This document shows positions 7,903 through 15,614 of a stretch of DNA of 17,611 nucleotides, one piece after another; within the stretch, counting starts at the first letter, position 1, and every line of letters starts with the position of its first letter. Made by a program: the position numbers and the translations under genes. The DNA is taken from NCBI GenBank assembly GCA_016282215.1, contig JAEEKC010000112.1, forward strand, positions 1 through 17,611, in the 5' to 3' direction. The stretch comes from Lachnospiraceae bacterium. Its GTDB lineage: Bacteria > Bacillota > Clostridia > Lachnospirales > Lachnospiraceae. A model generated the notes under the pieces. It saw only the letters and a program-made list of their open reading frames with translations. It did no database searches and was not told where the DNA came from.

Positions 7903-10188
7903 TTACCGCTTATTCATCTGCGAGAGGATCTCGCGCAGTCTTTCATGTGTCATGCTGCCGTTCCCGAAGGAGAATACATTTCTCATGGGCGCATATTTCA
8001 TCATGGCTTCCATCATATCGTTTGCCGAAGCACCCAGTCCTTCCCCTTCCGTATTATTGACTTCATTCAGCTTGTTTGCTTCCCTGATGGCGTCTAAGAA
8101 CTGACTTGCGTGTTCATCCCTCAGGACATCCATCATGACGGTATCCTGCGTTACCACAAACGGAAGTTTCGTCGTTGCTGTTACGGTCAGTTTTGCCTGC
8201 TGGCGGATATCACGAGAGGAAGCGCCGATCAGAATTTCGAATTCACCGCTCTCCACATACCAGTCATCGATCTTCGTCTCATAATATGCAAAGGACCTTT
8301 TATCCAGCGTAAAGCTGACGGTCTTTGTCTCTCCCGGAGCCAGGGTTACTTTGGCAAAGCCCTTCAGTTCCTTTTCGGGACGGATCACATCACTCTCCAC
8401 GTCGCGGACATAGAGCTGTGCGATCTCGCTGCCTGCCACCTTTCCGGTGTTTGTCACATCCACCGTCACCGTCACGGTATCTTTATCCGTCAGCTCCTTG
8501 CTGCTGACTTTGATATTGTCATAGGCAAACTCCGTATAGGAAAGGCCATGTCCGAAGGGGAAGAGTACCTCCATCTCCTTTTTATCGTAATAGCGGTATC
8601 CCACAAAAATGCCCTCGCGGTATTCTACCACATCCCCTTCCCCGGGGAAGTTCAGATAGGACGGATTGTCCGCAAGCTTCAGCGGAAAAGTCTCCGGAAG
8701 CTTTGCGCAGGGATTAAAGCGGCCGGAAAGCACCTCCATCTGCGCAGTTCCCACATTCTCGCCGCCCAGATAGGACTCCACCACACCCTGTACTTTAGCG
8801 ATCCACGGCATTTCCACCGGTGAGCCGTTATGCAATACGACAATGGTCCTGTCACAGACCGCTGCCACCTCTTCGATCAGCCGGTTCTGGCAGGACGGCA
8901 TCCGCATATGGCTTCTGTCAAAGCCTTCGGATTCAAACGTGTCCGGAAGTCCCGCAAAGATGACCGCCGTGTGCGCGTTCTTTGCAGCAGCTACCGCTTC
9001 AGCCAAAAGCGCCTCATCCGTTTCATCCTTGTCGTCTTCATAACCCTTTGCATAGATGATATTTGCAAAAAGCCCCATTTCCTTTGCCGCATCCAAAGCA
9101 CTCGTCTTCGCAAAGCAATTGATATGGCTGCTGCCGCCTCCCTGGAATCTGGGCTTTTCGGCAAATTTTCCGATAAAAGCGATCTTCTCACCGCTTTCAA
9201 AATCCAGCGGGAGCACATTTTCGTTTTTCAACAGCACGATACACTGTTTTGCGATGTCTGCCGACATATCATGCTGCGCCTGTTTGTCAAACTTTGCCTC
9301 GGGTTTTCTGTTCTCGAGGTAGCGGTAAATGATGTTCAGGATATTGCAGACTGCTTCATCCACCAGCGCCTCATCCAATTCTCCGTTTTGAACGGCCTTT
9401 ACGATCTCGGCGTCATTGATGCCGTGGGAAGAAGGCATCTCCAGATCCATGCCGGCTTTGATCCCGGCAACCCTGTCACTGACAGCTCCCCAGTCACTCA
9501 TGACATAACCGTCAAATCCCCATTCATCTCTGAGGATATCTGTCAAAAACTTCCGGCTTTCCGTCGTATAGCATCCGTTCACTTTATTGTAAGACGCCAT
9601 GACCGTCCAGGGTTTTGACTGCCTGACAGCCTCTTCAAAAGCCGGCAGATAAATCTCTCTGAGCGTTCGCTCATCAATCCTTGCATCCACTGACATCCGC
9701 CTTGTTTCCTGATCATTTGCCAGATAATGCTTGATGGACGTACCCACGTTCCAACTCTGCACGCCCTTGATGTAAGCCGCTGCCATCTTGCCTGCCAGAT
9801 AAGGATCCTCGGAATAGTATTCAAAATTCCTGCCGCAGAGCGGAGATCTTTTGATATTCACAGCAGGCCCTAATACAACGGACAGGTTCTCTGCCTGTGC
9901 GCTCTCTCCGAGGGCCTCCCCCATCTTTTCGATCAGATCTGTGTCAAACGACGCTGCCGTCGCGCATCCTGCCGGAAAACATACTGCAACGATACTGTCA
10001 TTGATCCCCAGATGATCTCCTTCGAGATCCTGTTTCCTGATTCCGTGCGGTCCGTCGGCCACCATGGAATCCGGAATGTCCAGCCTTTCCACTTTCTTTG
10101 TGTGCCAGAAATCCGCGCCTGAGCACAGGCCCGCCTTTTCCTCCAGCGTCATGTTACTGACGATCTCTTTGATCTTTCTCCTGTCCAT
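7903..10188 (-). CDS. Glycoside hydrolase family 3 beta-glucosidase
   Basis: A retaining exo-glycosidase of the GH3 family, probably releasing glucose from beta-glucosides or cello-oligosaccharides. The 761-residue protein has the catalytic barrel in about the first 300 residues, with nucleophile Asp232 in VMSDWGAV, and substrate-binding motifs such as KHYLANDQE and the early ADGPHGIRKQ. The GH3 C-terminal alpha/beta domain follows, with GGGSSH and the ESEGFDR loop (Glu419/Glu421) that usually supplies the acid/base. Next comes a C-terminal FN3-like domain (about 570-650: VTVDVTNTGKVAGSEIAQLYV) and a helical tail to 761. No signal peptide is present, so it should act in the cytoplasm on imported sugars. 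AAAGGGG lies 9 nt before the ATG. Substrate choice within GH3 (glucoside, xyloside and so on) is not readable from the sequence. It lies 55 bp after ispD. Confidence 0.93.
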   Translation of the reverse strand: MDRRKIKEIVSNMTLEEKAGLCSGADFWHTKKVERLDIPDSMVADGPHGIRKQDLEGDHLGINDSIVAVCFPAGCATAASFDTDLIEKMGEALGESAQAENLSVVLGPAVNIKRSPLCGRNFEYYSEDPYLAGKMAAAYIKGVQSWNVGTSIKHYLANDQETRRMSVDARIDERTLREIYLPAFEEAVRQSKPWTVMASYNKVNGCYTTESRKFLTDILRDEWGFDGYVMSDWGAVSDRVAGIKAGMDLEMPSSHGINDAEIVKAVQNGELDEALVDEAVCNILNIIYRYLENRKPEAKFDKQAQHDMSADIAKQCIVLLKNENVLPLDFESGEKIAFIGKFAEKPRFQGGGSSHINCFAKTSALDAAKEMGLFANIIYAKGYEDDKDETDEALLAEAVAAAKNAHTAVIFAGLPDTFESEGFDRSHMRMPSCQNRLIEEVAAVCDRTIVVLHNGSPVEMPWIAKVQGVVESYLGGENVGTAQMEVLSGRFNPCAKLPETFPLKLADNPSYLNFPGEGDVVEYREGIFVGYRYYDKKEMEVLFPFGHGLSYTEFAYDNIKVSSKELTDKDTVTVTVDVTNTGKVAGSEIAQLYVRDVESDVIRPEKELKGFAKVTLAPGETKTVSFTLDKRSFAYYETKIDDWYVESGEFEILIGASSRDIRQQAKLTVTATTKLPFVVTQDTVMMDVLRDEHASQFLDAIREANKLNEVNNTEGEGLGASANDMMEAMMKYAPMRNVFSFGNGSMTHERLREILSQMNKR

Positions 10189-10243
10189 GTTTTGCTACCC
10201 CTTTCTCTTCTATCTTAACGCCCCGGCATCTCCTTTACCCATA

Positions 10244-11005
10244 TCATTCACCCGTAATCTCGAGTATCCTCTCAGCCAGCAGCAGATCTTCCGGTGTTGT
10301 CAGCTTCGTGTTCAGATAACTGCCCATGACGATCTGCACCTTCGTATCCGTCATCAGCTCTGCCACCATGGCATCATCCGTGACATGAACCCCCTTTGCC
10401 AATAACTCTTCCTCGCCGGCGATCAGCTTTCTGTAAGCAGACAGGATCAGCGGATAGGCAAAAGACTGCGGAGTCTGCACGGACCATAAGGTCGACCGGT
10501 CCGGCGTACCGGCGCAAAACATGCGCTCATCCGCAATCTTGATGGTATCCTTTACCGGTGTTCCGGTCACGCAGGCCGGATGCTTTTTCGTCTTTTCCAG
10601 CAGATCGTCGATCAGCGCAGGAGTCACAAAAAGCCTTGCGCCATCATGGATCATGACAATTTCCGGATCATACCAGTCATATGTCTTACCGGCGCCTTCG
10701 CCCGAGAGCGCCTCGAGCCCCTTTGCCACGGAGTGGTATCTCTGCGCGCCGCCTGCTACCACGGCCCTGACTTTTGAAAAACCATACCTTTCTACGATCT
10801 GTTCCCTGCAATAAGCAATGTCGTCTTCACCGGTGACCAGGATCACATCGGTCACGCTGCTGTCCTCAAAAGCCTTCAGCGCATAATACACGACCGGTTT
10901 TCCGGCGATCTCCAGAAACTGCTTGGCCACATCCGCATGCATCCGCTTTCCGGTTCCCGCGGCAAGCACGATGGCTGCGGTTTTCACTGTATCTTCTTGA
11001 TTCAT
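10244..11005 (-). CDS. ispD: 2-C-methyl-D-erythritol 4-phosphate cytidylyltransferase (IspD)
   Basis: IspD joins CTP to methylerythritol phosphate in the non-mevalonate (MEP) route to isoprenoids. Numbering from the chosen ATG (253 residues), the nucleotide-binding loop AIVLAAGTGKRM is at 11-22 with Arg21, Lys28 follows in VAKQF, and HDGARLFV and GTPVKDTIK mark the active site; QTPQSF and VTDDAMVAE are typical of the family. Two in-frame ATGs, at 11029 and 11005, lie in near-identical sequence (GATATATGAAT). I prefer 11005 because AGGA precedes it, though only 3 nt away, and because it gives a normal-length lead-in to the motif. A start at 11029 gives 261 residues. The gene lies about 119 bp after tsaD and 55 bp before the GH3 gene. 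Confidence 0.95.
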   Translation of the reverse strand: MNQEDTVKTAAIVLAAGTGKRMHADVAKQFLEIAGKPVVYYALKAFEDSSVTDVILVTGEDDIAYCREQIVERYGFSKVRAVVAGGAQRYHSVAKGLEALSGEGAGKTYDWYDPEIVMIHDGARLFVTPALIDDLLEKTKKHPACVTGTPVKDTIKIADERMFCAGTPDRSTLWSVQTPQSFAYPLILSAYRKLIAGEEELLAKGVHVTDDAMVAELMTDTKVQIVMGSYLNTKLTTPEDLLLAERILEITGE

Positions 11006-11034
11006 ATATCCTGTTTCAGCTTTATTCATATATC
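11000..11034. repeat. Direct repeat spanning both candidate ispD starts
   Basis: ATTCATATATC occurs at 11000-11010 and again at 11024-11034, 24 bp apart. On the coding strand each copy reads GATATATGAAT and supplies an in-frame ATG. It looks like a small tandem duplication that created a second possible start. Confidence 0.7.
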
Positions 11035-11124
11035 GTGTATCACAGTATGCATTTATCGTATATTGCCCTTGTGTATATACTCTGTATCAATCCTGACATG
11101 ATCGGATCCGCTGCCACGACGGGC

Positions 11125-12159
11125 TCAGCGGTCTCCGAGCCGCAGCGCCGGCTGGGCGTTTAAGTCACTTCCGCTCCGCCGTCCGGCCTGATGATCGTAA
11201 TATCCTGCGGAGGCGATCATCGCCGCATTATCCGTACACAGGATTGCCGGAGGCACAAAAAAACGCACTCCTTTTTCTTTGCACATCTCTTCCATGGCTG
11301 CCCTAAGGCCGCTGTTCGAAGCCACGCCTCCCGCCAGGGCGAACTCCCGGAAGCCGAATTCATCGATGGCGTTTCGGCTGTGGGATACCAGCACGTCCAC
11401 CACCGCCTTCTGAAAGGAGGCTGCAACGTCAGCCTGTACGATCTGCTCTCCCTTCATCTGCGCACCGTTTAAGTAATTGAGCACTGCCGATTTCAGTCCG
11501 CTGAAGGAAAAATCGTATGCGCTTCCGTCTACTTTAGCTCGGGGAAGATCAATGGCATATTCATTTCCTTCTTTCGCCGCCTTATCGATCTTGGGACCGC
11601 CGGGGTATCCCAGTCCGATGGCTCTTGCCACCTTATCAAAGGCTTCTCCCGCCGCATCATCCACTGTCCTGCCGAGGATCTCATATTTTCCATAGTCCCT
11701 GACCGCCACCAGATGCGTATGTCCGCCGGATACCACAAGGCAGCCGAAGGGCGGCTCAAGATCCGGGTGTGCGATATAATTTGCACAGATATGCCCTTCG
11801 ATATGATGCACGCCGATCAGCGGTTTTTGCAGGGCAAAGGCCATGGCTTTTGCCTCTGCCACGCCCACCAGCAGGGCCCCTACCAGTCCCGGTCCGTAAG
11901 TGACTGCAATGGCATCGATATCGGAAAAAGTCATTCCTGCGTCGGACAGCGCCTGCCGTATCACCTGATTGATCCGTTCCATATGTTTACGGGATGCGAT
12001 CTCGGGAACCACGCCGCCATAGAGAGTATGGATATCGATCTGGGATGAGATCACATTAGAGAGCACCTGCCTGCCGTTTTTTACCACAGCTGCTGCTGTT
12101 TCATCGCAGGAACTCTCGATCCCCAATATGCAAATATCTGATTGTTTGTTTTCACTCAT
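11125..12159 (-). CDS. tsaD: tRNA N6-adenosine threonylcarbamoyltransferase TsaD
   Basis: TsaD transfers the threonylcarbamoyl group from TC-AMP to A37 of ANN-decoding tRNAs, in a complex with TsaB and TsaE, both encoded upstream in this window. The 344-residue length is standard. ASKHA-fold features are visible: ILGIESSCDETAAAVV at the N-terminus, the metal-binding pair His119 and His123 in HHIEGH, VVSGGHTHLV, the FDKVARAIGLGYPGGP loop, FSFSGLKSAV, and ALAGGVASNSGLR with CTDNAAMIA near the end. The ATG at 12159 is the only start that fits the family, although its ribosome binding site is weak. A 129-bp gap separates it from the upstream membrane-protein gene and carries a second copy of its own first codons. 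Confidence 0.97.
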   Translation of the reverse strand: MSENKQSDICILGIESSCDETAAAVVKNGRQVLSNVISSQIDIHTLYGGVVPEIASRKHMERINQVIRQALSDAGMTFSDIDAIAVTYGPGLVGALLVGVAEAKAMAFALQKPLIGVHHIEGHICANYIAHPDLEPPFGCLVVSGGHTHLVAVRDYGKYEILGRTVDDAAGEAFDKVARAIGLGYPGGPKIDKAAKEGNEYAIDLPRAKVDGSAYDFSFSGLKSAVLNYLNGAQMKGEQIVQADVAASFQKAVVDVLVSHSRNAIDEFGFREFALAGGVASNSGLRAAMEEMCKEKGVRFFVPPAILCTDNAAMIASAGYYDHQAGRRSGSDLNAQPALRLGDR

Positions 12160-12254
12160 CTGATTATCTATATTCGTTTCTTCTTTGTTTTCCGGACCGG
12201 TGTCTTCATACCCGATCCGATCGACAATGTCTGTTTATTATTTGTTTTCACTCA
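12145..12254. repeat. 14-bp direct repeat of the tsaD start region (12145-12158 and 12241-12254)
   Basis: TTTGTTTTCACTCA is repeated exactly with a 96-bp offset. The 12145 copy encodes the SENK residues after the tsaD ATG. The 12241 copy lies in the intergenic gap, where the minus strand reads CTGAGTGAAAACAAATAA, so the matching ATG is lost and a stop follows. The pattern suggests a decayed partial duplication of the tsaD 5' end. A shorter TTCATACCCG is also repeated in the gap (12205-12214 and 12260-12269). Confidence 0.7.
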
Positions 12255-12288
12255 GCATTTTCATACCCGGCTTTACAATACGTCTGAT

Positions 12289-12894
12289 CTACGGATTTGC
12301 CACGCTCTCATCATGCTTTTCCATCTTGCGCCATCCGAAGATCTTGTAATGCTCTTTTTCATCTTTTCTGAGCACAAATACCATATCCGTATTATAAAGC
12401 AGTTCTCCCTGCCTGATCGAGTATTCGCAATAGAGCCTTGCCCAGTCATAACCGTCCTCGGTAAAGGTTTCCACGTCCACACTCGAAGACGGTGAATAGC
12501 CGACGATGATCCGGTTATTGTCTTTATAACTCTGGATATCCATTTTCAGGGCTTCCAGATAAACGGCCTCTGTCTGATTTGCCACCAGCTGGTCATCATA
12601 GATCTGGCGCGCTTTCCTGCCGAGGGCTTCTACTTCCTCTTCCGTGTTTTCCTCATTATAGAAACACTGGGTGATCTCGCTGAAATATTTCACAACCTCT
12701 CTGGGTGTCGGCGGATAATTCGTCTCTAAGTCACGCAATAAAACCTGCTTGGTCGGCGTCAAAATCTCCGCTTCCGAAATATCTTCTTCGGTCCGGGATG
12801 CGCCGCGGCTGGACAGATAATAGTAGTATCCTACGATCATGACAACGAGAATCAACAATACCACGATACCCTTGATCCCACTAAACTTTTTCAC
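12289..12894 (-). CDS. Small single-helix membrane protein, resembling the DUF6715 family
   Basis: Function unknown. The protein has a short basic head (VKKFSGIKG), one membrane helix at about residues 9-26 (VVLLILVVMIVGYYYYL), and then about 170 mostly charged residues that should lie outside the membrane. Conserved-looking segments are TNYPPTPREVVKYFSEI in the helical part and a C-terminal beta-rich part ending in YKIFGWRKME. By overall pattern I associate it with DUF6715, a family known mainly from Lachnospiraceae; that is recalled, not searched. I choose the GTG at 12894 (201 residues) because AAAGGAGG at 12903-12910 sits exactly 8 nt upstream, whereas an in-frame GTG at 12903 overlaps that site. 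It lies between rnz and tsaD. The NTF2-like size and order (helices then strands) is only a guess. Confidence 0.85.
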   Translation of the reverse strand: MKKFSGIKGIVVLLILVVMIVGYYYYLSSRGASRTEEDISEAEILTPTKQVLLRDLETNYPPTPREVVKYFSEITQCFYNEENTEEEVEALGRKARQIYDDQLVANQTEAVYLEALKMDIQSYKDNNRIIVGYSPSSSVDVETFTEDGYDWARLYCEYSIRQGELLYNTDMVFVLRKDEKEHYKIFGWRKMEKHDESVANP

Positions 12895-12902
12895 CTGGCG
12901 CA

Positions 12903-12910
12903 CCTCCTTT
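12903..12910 (-). promoter_or_regulatory. Strong ribosome binding site that fixes the GTG start of the membrane protein
   Basis: AAAGGAGG on the minus strand lies 8 nt before the GTG at 12894 and overlaps the alternative GTG at 12903, ruling the latter out as the main start. Confidence 0.8.
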
Positions 12911-12961
12911 CCTTTTTGATCTTACTTATTGTTTGTGATTTATTAACTTTTGATTTAATTT

Positions 12962-12982
12962 GATGATATAATGAATATCATC
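12962..12982. repeat. Perfect 8-bp inverted repeat between rnz and the membrane-protein gene
   Basis: GATGATAT and ATATCATC flank a 5-nt loop just downstream of the rnz stop. No T-run follows on the minus strand, so it is not a standard intrinsic terminator. It could be an operator, an mRNA processing or stability hairpin, or chance in AT-rich DNA. Confidence 0.55.
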
Positions 12983-12988
12983 CGTAAT

Positions 12989-13900
12989 TTATTCGTCCTC
13001 AAAGCCCAGTTCTATGCTCTGGCCGTCCTTTGCCGCAACTGTATTCGGAAAGATTTCCCTGACCGGCTGCATATGGTCTTCCGGCCAGGGCATGGCCGGC
13101 GAATAATGTGTCAGCCAGAGCTGTTTCGGATTCGCCTTCGCTGCGATCCTGGCCGCCTCGCGCATCATCATATGCTTATGCTCTTTGGCATTTTCAAACT
13201 TTTCTTCCTCGCCGTACATCCCCTCACAGATCAACAGGTCCGCATCCTTTGCAAACTCTTCGATGGATGCCGTAGGCCTGGTATCCGTGGCATAGGTCAC
13301 TTTAATTCCTTTCCTGGGTGCCCCCATCACCATATCCGGCGTATAGGTTTTCCCCTCGAACTGCACTTCATTCCCTTTCTGCAGCGGATTCCAAAGCTGC
13401 ACAGGAAGCCCCAGCGCTTTGGCTTTTTCCACCTGAAACATACCGGCGCGGGCCAGCTGCAGGCTGTATCCGTAGCAGGTCACATTGTGCTGTACCTTAA
13501 AAGCCGTGATCGTCAGATCTCCGAATGGTATGCTCTCCACTGGCTGCGTCAGCTCATGGAACCGGATCTCAAAGGGCAGTTCCGGCGCAATCACACGCAG
13601 GGCGCTGACAACACGCTGCAGGCCCTTCGGGCCGATCATCAGAAGGGGCTCTGTTCGTTCTGCATTGCCCATGGTCAGAAGCATCCCGGGCAGACCGCTG
13701 ATATGATCTGCGTGATAATGGGTAAAACACATCACGTCGATGGGCTTGGCACTCCAGCCTTTCTTTTTCATGGCGATCTGCGTTGCCTCTCCGCAGTCCA
13801 CCAATATACTCATTCCGTTGTATCTGGCCATCATACTGGTCAGGTATCTGTAGGGCAGCGGCATCATTCCGCCGGTGCCGAGCAAGCATATATCGATCAT
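12989..13900 (-). CDS. rnz: Ribonuclease Z (tRNA 3' endonuclease, metallo-beta-lactamase fold)
   Basis: RNase Z removes the 3' trailer from tRNA precursors, chiefly those lacking an encoded CCA. The 303-residue length fits the short bacterial form. The zinc motif THYHADH gives His61, His63, Asp65 and His66. Later ligands are the His in KVQHNVTCYGY, the Asp in TYATDTRPT, and LTHYSP near the C-terminus. The EGMYGEEEKFENAKEHKHM stretch matches the family's HEAT/HST-type region. The early LGTGGMMPLP resembles the LGTGAxxP start. The family's flexible exosite arm is short or absent, so a related MBL-fold nuclease cannot be fully excluded. GAGGT lies 5 nt before the ATG, within a 7-bp gap after rimI, so the two genes are tightly coupled. 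Confidence 0.9.
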   Translation of the reverse strand: MIDICLLGTGGMMPLPYRYLTSMMARYNGMSILVDCGEATQIAMKKKGWSAKPIDVMCFTHYHADHISGLPGMLLTMGNAERTEPLLMIGPKGLQRVVSALRVIAPELPFEIRFHELTQPVESIPFGDLTITAFKVQHNVTCYGYSLQLARAGMFQVEKAKALGLPVQLWNPLQKGNEVQFEGKTYTPDMVMGAPRKGIKVTYATDTRPTASIEEFAKDADLLICEGMYGEEEKFENAKEHKHMMMREAARIAAKANPKQLWLTHYSPAMPWPEDHMQPVREIFPNTVAAKDGQSIELGFEDE

Positions 13901-13907
13901 TTTTACC

Positions 13908-14393
13908 TCATACCGTATACCACAGGATCATGGCATCTTCTTTCGGTGCATCATAAAATCCGGGACGGATCCCCGCATCCTTGAACCCAAGCGCATGATA
14001 GAGCGAAAGCGCCGGCTCATTGGAAACCCTTACCTCCAGGCTGCAGGCTGTCATTCCCTGCACCGCGGCCTGTTCCAGCAAAAATGAGAGCATCTGTTTC
14101 CCGATCCCCCTGCCGCGATAGCCTTCCGATACCGCAACCTGATTGATATATCCTTCACCGCAGATCAGATACAGCCCGCAATAGCCGGTTATCTCACACG
14201 CAGAGAAGACTCCCTGTTCCATTCCCGTCCCTTGCACAGATTGCTGATCCCCGCAGGATAGCGCTGTCACATAGATGCTGTCGTCTCTTGCGAGGGCATC
14301 GGCCAACGCCTGCCTGCTCCAGGGCCTGGAAAACGTCCGCTGCTCTATTGATGCGACCGCATCCAAATCCTCAGGTTTCATCAACCTGACCAT
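13908..14393 (-). CDS. rimI: GNAT N-acetyltransferase, ribosomal protein S18 alanine acetyltransferase type (RimI)
   Basis: RimI acetylates the N-terminal alanine of ribosomal protein S18 using acetyl-CoA, and the gene commonly sits with tsaB and tsaD. The 161-residue protein starts with a typical IRxMxxxDL-type segment (VRLMKPEDLDAVASIEQRTF). It has the acetyl-CoA loop VSEGYRGRGIGKQML and ends with LYHALGFKDAGIRPGFYDAP and EDAMILWYTV, matching RimI's late Tyr and EDA features. A Gly/Gln-rich stretch in the middle (about residues 45-60) adds about 15 residues relative to compact RimI proteins. The ATG at 14393 lies 6 nt after AGGAGG and within the end of tsaB, overlapping it by 23 bp, so coupling is likely. 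The true substrate is inferred from context; GNAT specificity is hard to read. Confidence 0.87.
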   Translation of the reverse strand: MVRLMKPEDLDAVASIEQRTFSRPWSRQALADALARDDSIYVTALSCGDQQSVQGTGMEQGVFSACEITGYCGLYLICGEGYINQVAVSEGYRGRGIGKQMLSFLLEQAAVQGMTACSLEVRVSNEPALSLYHALGFKDAGIRPGFYDAPKEDAMILWYTV

Positions 14394-15102
14394 GTCCAGC
14401 CTCCTGTTTTTCCTTCAGTTCCCGCTCTGCCTGAGAAAGCCGCAGATAGACCGGCGCATGCTGATCTGAAGAAATCGTCTTCCCCTGCGCAAAAAGCCAG
14501 GCCCCAAGGGCTGCTACCGCTCCCGCCCGCTGCCTTGCCATATGCGGCGGCGCAAAGGCGTAAGGGACACGCAATCCTTCTTCGATCTGCTGCCTGTAGA
14601 CATCACTGCCTTCGCCCATCAAAAGGACGCTTTCACCAGCTTCATTGATCTTCTCTATCATCTGTTCGCAGGCACAAACCTGCTGGGAAACGATTTCAGA
14701 AGGCAAGCCTTCTTTATCAAATCCGTAAAGTCCTGTATATACCTGCCCCCGCCTTGCATCCATCATGGGACAGACAAGACCGTGAAAGCCACTTGCCTGA
14801 TAGGCCATAGCCTGAAGCGTAGGCACTTCCACCAGCGGGATATCGAGAGCCAGCCCCAGTCCTTTTGCCGTTGCCGAGCCGATCCTCAGACCCGTAAAGG
14901 AACCCGGTCCTGCCGAGATCGCAATAGCATCTAAGGTTTTCGGATCCGTTTCCGTCATCCGCACGATCTCCTCAAACATCGGGAGAAGCGTCTGGGAATG
15001 TGTTTTTTTATAGTCCACGCTGTATTCGGCAAGCAGCACCCCATCCGATAGGATCGCAACGGAGGCTACAAGTCCCGAACTCTCGATCGCTGCAAGTTTC
15101 AT
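14371..15102 (-). CDS. tsaB: tRNA threonylcarbamoyladenosine biosynthesis protein TsaB
   Basis: TsaB is the non-catalytic ASKHA-fold partner that dimerises with TsaD and supports t6A formation on tRNA. The 243-residue protein opens with KLAAIESSGLVASVAIL and contains the diagnostic GPGSFTGLR at 65-73, followed by IGSATAKGLGLALDIPLVEVPTLQ and then CPMMDARRGQVYTGLY. It lacks the metal-binding HxxxH of TsaD, as expected. The C-terminal 20 residues are charged and overlap rimI. GAGGA lies about 5 nt before the ATG. It follows tsaE after 55 bp. The first motif has Glu-Ser where many homologues have Asp-Thr, a conservative change. Confidence 0.96.
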   Translation of the reverse strand: MKLAAIESSGLVASVAILSDGVLLAEYSVDYKKTHSQTLLPMFEEIVRMTETDPKTLDAIAISAGPGSFTGLRIGSATAKGLGLALDIPLVEVPTLQAMAYQASGFHGLVCPMMDARRGQVYTGLYGFDKEGLPSEIVSQQVCACEQMIEKINEAGESVLLMGEGSDVYRQQIEEGLRVPYAFAPPHMARQRAGAVAALGAWLFAQGKTISSDQHAPVYLRLSQAERELKEKQEAGHGQVDET

Positions 15103-15157
15103 AGTTTCCTCGTATCTGTATGCTGATCTGTTTTGGCTGTCAGCCCGTCTTATCGTT

Positions 15158-15604
15158 TCATTCCCCGCTCGTTACCGTGATCTTCCTGTGATCAAAGCCC
15201 TGCTCGGGATCTTTTTCAATAGAAATCCTGATCACATCCGCCGGCAGGAGTTCCTCGATCTGCGAAGCCCATTCCACAAGGCAGACCCCGTCCCCGAAGA
15301 AATAATCCTCATATCCGATCTCGTCCATTTCCTGCGGCTCTTCAATTCTGTATACATCAAAATGATACAGCGGGATATCCCCCTGTTCATAAACCTGCAG
15401 GATGGTAAAAGTCGGACTGCTGATCGGTTCCGTGATCTTCAGTCCCTTCGCAAAACCTCTGGCAAACACCGTTTTCCCGGTACCTAAATCTCCTTCTAAT
15501 GCATACACCTGCCCGGGCTTTGCGGTCTCACCGATGCGCTTTCCGACGGCCAGAGTTTCCTCTTCTGACCAAGTGATAAAAATGTCCGTTTTGTTTTTAC
15601 CCAT
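15158..15604 (-). CDS. tsaE: tRNA threonylcarbamoyladenosine biosynthesis ATPase TsaE
   Basis: TsaE is the P-loop ATPase that binds the TsaB-TsaD dimer and drives its reaction cycle. The 148-residue protein shows Walker A GDLGTGKT at 38-45, SSPTFTILQVYE, the HFDVYRIEE segment and CLVEWASQIEELLP, all family hallmarks in the expected order. The ATG at 15604 is the only in-frame start, because a TAA lies three codons upstream. Its upstream sequence AAAAAGGT ends directly at the ATG, too close for a normal Shine-Dalgarno site, and a good extended -10 sits only 10 nt away. The gene may therefore be translated from a leaderless or near-leaderless mRNA, or from a promoter further up. It is the first gene of the leftward run. 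Confidence 0.95.
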   Translation of the reverse strand: MGKNKTDIFITWSEEETLAVGKRIGETAKPGQVYALEGDLGTGKTVFARGFAKGLKITEPISSPTFTILQVYEQGDIPLYHFDVYRIEEPQEMDEIGYEDYFFGDGVCLVEWASQIEELLPADVIRISIEKDPEQGFDHRKITVTSGE

Positions 15605-15614
15605 ACCTTTTTAT

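Noticed and set aside
6927..8060. Long open frame on the plus strand opposite the FN3 gene (377 codons)
   Set aside because: It is antisense to a gene with a signal peptide and FN3 pattern, its product is Cys/His/Arg-rich with no family signature, and it has no suitable ribosome binding site.
8110..9618. Two long plus-strand open frames opposite the GH3 gene
   Set aside because: They mirror the codon pattern of the beta-glucosidase, whose catalytic motifs are intact; the translations show no recognisable domain.
10189..10243. Ten-codon frame with AAAGGAG nearby between ispD and the GH3 gene
   Set aside because: The AAAGGAG lies after its ATG, not before, and the frame is too short to support.
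12160..12288. Tiny frames MKMLSENK and MKTPVRKTKKKRI in the gap before tsaD
   Set aside because: They have no ribosome binding site; the first is explained by the duplicated tsaD start sequence.
12971..13984. Plus-strand open frame of 337 codons opposite rnz
   Set aside because: The His/Arg/Gly-rich translation is typical of antisense frames; the RNase Z frame has all its zinc ligands.
15103..15157. Small palindrome GGCTGTCAGCC between tsaE and tsaB as a possible terminator
   Set aside because: The loop would be one base and no U-run follows; the genes work in one complex, so termination here would be odd.
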